Below are positions 43,149 to 43,199 of a stretch of DNA of 43,199 nt, piece after piece. Each line of letters opens with the position of its first letter. Within the stretch, counting starts at the first letter, position 1. This DNA is from Candidatus Stackebrandtia excrementipullorum (GTDB lineage: Bacteria > Actinomycetota > Actinomycetes > Mycobacteriales > Micromonosporaceae): assembly GCA_019113825.1 (NCBI GenBank), contig DXGR01000006.1, positions 1 through 43,199 on the forward strand, written 5' to 3'. Made by a program: the position numbers and the translations under genes. Under the pieces are notes generated by a model. It did not search any database. It worked only from the letters and a program-made list of their open reading frames with translations, and was not told the origin of the DNA.

Positions 43149-43199
43149 ATGGCGTACCGAATCGACGCGGCGGCGGTGACGGCGCTCATGGCGCGTTCC
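43149..43199 (+). CDS. Start of an unidentified gene, cut by the window end
   Basis: ATG 43149 follows GGGGA at 6 nt and opens 17 codons, MAYRIDAAAVTALMARS, without a stop. Too short to assign a family. Confidence 0.45.
   Translation, partial: MAYRIDAAAVTALMARS

Overview
The window is chromosomal DNA from a high-GC actinobacterium. The evidence is GC-rich third codon positions, frequent GTG and TTG starts, TAGGCT-like -10 boxes, paired XRE-DUF5753 and DUF397 genes, a PASTA-type Ser/Thr kinase, flavin-dependent ThyX, and the gene run truB-ribF-rpsO-pnp-M16 protease-dapB ... thyX-dapA-rnj. The lineage could be Glycomycetales or Micromonosporales, but that is only a guess. No prophage, insertion sequence, CRISPR array or rRNA operon was seen.

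Layout. 1-4.3 kb: the N-terminus of an acidic DxDGDG-repeat protein, a membrane-anchored Mrr-like nuclease-fold protein, the 16S rRNA methyltransferase rsmI, and a two-gene ABC-2 exporter. 4.5-7.4 kb: glycerol kinase glpK, convergent with a PASTA Ser/Thr kinase. 7.5-12.6 kb: an accessory stretch with a Cys/Trp-rich small protein, an XRE-DUF5753 regulator and its DUF397 partner, a CDF metal exporter under a strong palindrome, and three small membrane proteins. 12.8-17.5 kb: the phosphate regulon on the minus strand (phoU, pstS, pstC, pstA, pstB), with a PHO-box-like direct repeat before pstS and a large hairpin between pstS and pstC. 17.6-20.9 kb: a DUF2087 regulator, tRNA-Lys(CTT), a Tat-exported lipoprotein class A beta-lactamase, and a long-form nucleoside diphosphate kinase. 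Several copies of a repeat sit just downstream of genes here.

20.9-30.2 kb: an NhaA-thioredoxin fusion antiporter on the minus strand, then the conserved plus-strand block truB, ribF, rpsO, pnp, M16 protease and dapB (translation, RNA decay, flavin and lysine/peptidoglycan precursors). 30.2-34.3 kb: an LppM-like lipoprotein, a GNAT acetyltransferase, a YcaQ-family DNA glycosylase, a DUF2752 membrane protein and a secreted glucosaminidase. 34.4-39.2 kb: a minus-strand module of a ribbon-helix-helix protein, a DUF4097 protein, a soluble FtsK/SpoIIIE-type ATPase with an EccC-like three-domain layout, and a coiled-coil membrane protein overlapping the ATPase stop. This is the least explained system in the window. 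39.3-43.2 kb: thyX, dapA, rnj with a terminator, a possible 32-codon ORF and the first codons of another gene.

Two themes run across the window. Several genes have a TANNNT -10 box only 6-7 nt before the start codon and no Shine-Dalgarno, which suggests leaderless mRNAs. Many gene ends carry strong GC-rich hairpins without a U-tract. Four of these (after bla, twice after ndk, after rnj) share a conserved upstream block and look like one dispersed 3'-end repeat family.
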